DNA of 64,000 nt from Limnephilus marmoratus (taxonomy: Eukaryota > Arthropoda > Insecta > Trichoptera > Limnephilidae). Under the pieces are notes generated by a model. That model did no database searches. It worked only from the letters and a program-made list of their open reading frames with translations, and had not been told where the DNA came from. How positions within the stretch are numbered: the first letter of the stretch is position 1; each line of letters starts with the position of its first letter. The position numbers and the translations under genes are program-made. Location: NCBI GenBank assembly GCA_917880885.1, contig OU862934.1:29310734-29374733 (forward strand), read 5' to 3'. Below are positions 61,055-64,000 of this stretch, piece after piece.

Positions 61055-61290
61055 ATGAGTAGGAGTGGGTAGTTCCTCCTTCAACCCAGTCTCTGTCGGT
61101 CCAGCCTGCCACACGGCAGACGAACTTGCCGCCAAGTCTTAGACAAACCTCTCCCATGAACCCGGGCACCATATGTAACGAACCAATTGGGGTGACCTAT
61201 GGCAGAGGTGTTGGTTTTCCAATAAATAGTTCCCCGGGCGTCGATACCGTCGGTACCTACCTCCTAAATTGAGGATTTAATTTGGTTACC
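61055..61290 (+). repeat. Rep-1 right part
   Basis: CAACCCAGTCTCTGTCGGTC, GCCGCCAAGTCTTAGACAAA, ACCAATTGGGGTGACCTATG and GGCAGAGGTGTTGGTTTTCC. Confidence 0.75.
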
Positions 61291-61299
61291 ATAAATAAG

Positions 61300-62155
61300 A
61301 TTCGTTTGTTAACCACCAAAGCAGATTTAACAAAGGCCTACGTCAACTTTCCGAAAAAATAAGAACAGAAAATAACAAAGTTTATAAAATCACGAATGAG
61401 TAGGAGTGGGTACTGAGAAATAGTAACTATTTATGATTTAATCAAATATTCAGCTTTGCGTCTGAAACTATCTTCGTAGTTTTGAAAACATAAAATTAGA
61501 GCGAAGTGCGAAATTGTTTGAAATACAAATTAATTTTATATTGTTTGACCTTTGGTTTCTGACAATGATTGAAAACAGTCTAGCCTTTTACAATAACAAT
61601 ATTATTTATTCTCAAATTAGAACAGGCAGTTATTATAATTTTACAACAGCTAACTTGATGAAGACGTGCTCAGTAAACATTGAATCATTAGAATAATCCT
61701 GATTAACTGTTAGCCAACGTCTAGGATAGAGTTACAGCGACCATATCAGAGCAGATGTGTAACAGTTTTAGTCTGTTAATAATGTCATGTTGTTAATTTT
61801 ATTTAATTAACATTATAATATAGGTTATTTCGGATAATTTTTTTTTAAATTTAATTGATCCTGTTAAGTTTAATAAAACTTACATAAAAGTAATGTTATT
61901 TAATAGCACAAATGGCTTGTGCGTGTGTAAATAAATACCAAATTCGAGAAATCAACGTTTAAATTACGCCAAAATGAATCTTAAATGTCAGATTTTTTCA
62001 GTTATTTTCATGAAATAATTATTATAATTTTTAATTATATGAACGAGAAAAAGTGAAGTGACAGTTTTCATCCAAAATCCTAAATAAAAGGACTGTATTT
62101 TTTACATAAATTATATTTTTTTATAAATTTCTAAATAAAAGGACTGTATTTCACA
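61300..62155. other. Mostly unassigned stretch
   Basis: An ATGAGTAGGAGTGGGTA block at 61395 repeats one at 61053, as part of a small direct duplication with 60.93-61.05 kb. Nothing else recognised. Confidence 0.35.
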
Positions 62156-62162
62156 TCTTTAC

Positions 62163-62340
62163 ATTTTTATTAAATACTAGCTGAACCCGACCACGCTCGC
62201 TGTGGCTTTGTCTGATTTTAATTATTAGAAGTGTTAACAAAAATTGTCTATCAACTGTGCATTTCCAAGAAGACACATTGCTTAATTGAATATCTGCAGT
62301 GACTGTGCTGTAGTGTAGAATATAAGGGAAGAAAAAAAAA
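62163..62340 (-). mobile_element. Helitron-like 3' end
   Basis: Minus strand ends GCCACAGCGAGCGTGGTCGG then GTTCAGCTAGT. GCCAC--GCG-GTGG(C) can form a hairpin about ten bases before the CTAG end. The Rep relic at 62.41-62.88 kb lies upstream on the same strand. Confidence 0.5.
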
Positions 62341-62344
62341 ATCG

Positions 62345-62400
62345 TAAATGTTTTAAAATTATTTATTTATTCAGACCTTAAAGGCTTTTACAATATCACT
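62345..62400 (-). mobile_element. LINE 3' tail
   Basis: Minus strand ATTGTAAAAGCCTTTAAGGT followed by ATAAATAAATAA. It is a variant of the GTAAAAGCCC..GGGC end, apparently nested between the Helitron Rep relic and its 3' end. Confidence 0.45.
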
Positions 62401-62410
62401 TTATTATAGA

Positions 62411-62890
62411 TTAGTACCTATTAGTGTCAGCAATTCTTTGTAGTTGATCATTTCTGCGTTGCAAAACGATATCGCGAGGATGAAATTCTTCTCCAACCAT
62501 GACAATTCCCACCTCATTAATTTTTGGCGCATTATATCGTCTGACATGCTCACTTTGCTGGTGTTTGATCAGAACTAATGATAATTTTATGGCTGTCTGA
62601 TGGCATGAAATTAATTGCATTTTTGAACATTCGAATTAAATTATTGTTATCATGTAACATTTTTCGCAACCACTCAACAATATGCCTTTTGACTTTAGTA
62701 GAGATTTGACAGCGTGCATTCAACTAAACATTTTGATCTCCCATGAAATATATTTTTAGAAATTTATATTGATTGCTGTGAAAAGGAAGCAAAGAGCCAA
62801 CTTTATGGTATTTGTTCCTGAATTTTAAAAGTCGGCATAAAATTTTCTGTTATAACGTTAGCGCCAAAGGAAGTCATCTGAAAACATGAA
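62411..62890 (-). pseudogene. Helitron Rep/helicase relic (N-terminal helicase-like domain)
   Basis: Minus strand in three phases. First FQMTSFGANVITENFMPTFK; then YHKVGSLLPFHSNQYKFLKI, YFMGD and, after a stop, KRHIVEWLRKMLHDNNNLIR and NAINFMPSDSHKIII; then HVRRYNAPKINEVGIVMVGE and RDIVLQRRNDQLQRIA. These are consecutive segments of the region conserved in Helitron proteins ahead of the Rep and helicase domains. Frameshifts lie near 62797 and 62549, with a stop near 62730. It is clearly dead. Confidence 0.8.
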
Positions 62891-62894
62891 TTGT

Positions 62895-63280
62895 ATTACA
62901 ACAATAACTTGGTAGACATAACGGTCGGTTTTTTGACAGCTCCGTAATTAATATCAATATAGTGGCAATAAAGCAACCAAATAACATAACTCGCTTTAAA
63001 AATAATAAATAGTGATACGCTAGACAAAGTTAGACCAATGATTGCGACGGTGGCAGTGAAATCAATCATTAGTTAATTCGTTAATTGAAGTGCAAAAAAA
63101 TTATTGTCATTGTGACCATAAATTAACTTCTGTAAGAACTAATAAAAAAAACCATAGACAATATATACTTATCTGTCATAGACAATCTACATAAATTAAT
63201 ATTCACTTAAGGAGCATATTGATTCCAACATTGAACATAAATCCTAAAAGTATAAGTTAAATTAAATATTAATAAAACGG
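62895..63280. other. Unassigned; may include a LINE 5' UTR
   Basis: Leads directly into the ORF1 at 63284; the boundary of that LINE is not visible. Confidence 0.3.
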
Positions 63281-63283
63281 AAA

Positions 63284-63520
63284 ATGGCAAATACAAGAGG
63301 AAAGGGATCTGTCGTTGAAACCGAAGACAAATTTAACATTGATAAAATTATTCAAATTATCGAAAAAAAATTTGAATCAATGAAAAGAGAAATCATATCT
63401 AAAATTGATAAACAATCCCAGGAAACCCAAAAAAGCATAGATTTTATGAGCAGTCAGTACGATGATATAATAAAAAAAACTAGAAACAACTATATTACAA
63501 AACAAAAAAATCGAAAATGA
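63284..63520 (+). CDS. LINE ORF1, N-terminal part
   Basis: Starts MANTRGKGSVVETEDKF with a coiled-coil-like FESMKREIISKIDKQSQETQ. It is shifted out of frame at an eight-A run (63472-63479); the natural continuation is in the next phase. ORF1 proteins of this class bind RNA as trimers through the coiled coil. Confidence 0.75.
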   Translation: MANTRGKGSVVETEDKFNIDKIIQIIEKKFESMKREIISKIDKQSQETQKSIDFMSSQYDDIIKKTRNNYITKQKNRK

Positions 63521-64000
63521 ATTAGAGAACATAAAGAAAGAACAGCAGGAAAAGCATATTATTATCAAACAACTTGAAATAAAAATATCAGACCTTGAGT
63601 ACAAATCTCGGTCTAATTTCCTAGAAATAGCAGGCATTCCCCAAAAAAATGGGGAGCAGCAGATTGAAATCGTAAAAAAAGTTGCGGCGGCGGCAGGAAT
63701 GGATATCCAGCACAAGAAGATAATTGAAGTAAAAAGGACTCCTGATAGAAGAAACAATGCGCCACCAAAACTGCTAGTGGAATTTGCTGAAAAAACGACT
63801 AGAGACAATCTAATCTCTAAAAGGAAAAATATTAATTATGAAGATATAAAAGACATCACTACTGAAACAATCTATATTGCAGAAGAATTGAGCTCATATC
63901 AAAGGGAACTGCTCTGGAAAACCAAAAAAGCTGCCAAAGAAAAAAACTATTCTTACGTTTGGTGTAAAGATGGAAAAATAATGACTCGAAAAATGCCAAC
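63472..64000 (+). pseudogene. LINE ORF1 continuation, FP/RRM-like domain, cut by window end
   Basis: In the phase after the A run: KLETTILQNKKIENELENIK (coiled coil), KISDLEYKSRSNFLEIAGIP, GMDIQHKKIIEVKRTPDRRN, PPKLLVEFAEKTTRDNLISK, and YIAEELSSYQRELLWKTKK then YVWCKDGKIMTRK. E-(K/N)-SR-NFLEI-GIP followed by a V-R...P-L-VEF strand and the (Y/W)VW--DG-I--RK end is the FP-like domain found in many insect LINE ORF1 proteins. The open end continues past 64000. Removing one A would fuse it to the 63284 frame. Confidence 0.8.

Noticed and set aside
63465..63485. Programmed frameshift in the right-edge LINE ORF1
   Set aside because: The shift needed is +1 in a plain eight-A run, inside one protein domain; a homopolymer indel is the simpler explanation.

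Overview
The window looks like a gene-poor, AT-rich stretch of an insect nuclear genome, most probably a moth or butterfly. The clues are: several non-LTR retrotransposon (LINE) lineages; two piggyBac-type elements with TTAA target duplications; Helitron-like repeats ending in CAGCTAG; tRNA-derived SINE-like units; a repeat with an AATTCGACTG-type end that I know from Lepidoptera; and a degenerate (AACCT)n tract, the complement of the insect telomere unit TTAGG. I found no convincing host protein-coding gene, no spliced gene, no rRNA, no functional-looking tRNA and no CRISPR. Almost every recognisable coding segment is a retrotransposon or transposon relic. Names of repeat families (Rep-1 to Rep-4) are mine and refer only to copies seen here.

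Layout. 0-4.2 kb: 3' piece of an RTE-like LINE (minus), then a long RTE/BovB-type LINE ORF (plus) broken by one frameshift and cut off after the YADD block. 4.2-12 kb: mostly featureless AT-rich DNA, a LINE ORF1 relic near 7 kb, a Helitron-like unit carrying a small inverted-repeat element (9.2-9.9 kb), telomere-like pentamers (10.5 kb) and an inverted pair of Rep-2 units. 12-16 kb: LINE 3' end (minus), a TIR element with a mariner-type element inside, a tRNA-like sequence and an internally deleted LINE. 18-25 kb: LINE tails, Rep-4 split by a LINE whose tail is a 534-bp AATAAG satellite, and Rep-3. 25.4-30 kb: a piggyBac-type element and a nearly complete Jockey-like LINE (minus). 30-40 kb: LINE tails, compound tandem/inverted repeats, an 0.8-kb inverted-repeat element, and a second piggyBac-type element. 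40-46 kb: LINE 3' end, an inverted Rep-1 pair, Helitron-like units, LTR-type fragments, and a foldback-bearing Rep-4. 46.6-50.6 kb: the best preserved element, a two-ORF LINE inserted into a Rep-3 copy. 51-64 kb: further LINE, Rep-1, LTR, Helitron and MITE pieces, a 235-bp palindrome with hammerhead-like motifs, a Helitron Rep relic, and a LINE ORF1 that runs off the right edge.

How it fits together. LINE proteins (ORF1 RNA binding; ORF2 endonuclease plus reverse transcriptase) copy LINE RNA and probably the SINE-like units. The 3' ends of several LINE families here carry stem-loops, the part of the RNA usually recognised by the reverse transcriptase. Nested insertions give relative ages: the 46.6-kb LINE is younger than Rep-3, and the AATAAG-tailed LINE is younger than Rep-4. 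The most interesting signals are a canonical A_AAA_AAC slippery heptamer at the ORF1/ORF2 junction of the 46.6-kb LINE, a 3' stem-loop that covaries between three LINE fragments, and the hammerhead-like palindrome near 59.2 kb. Coordinates of repeat edges were judged by eye and may be off by several bases.
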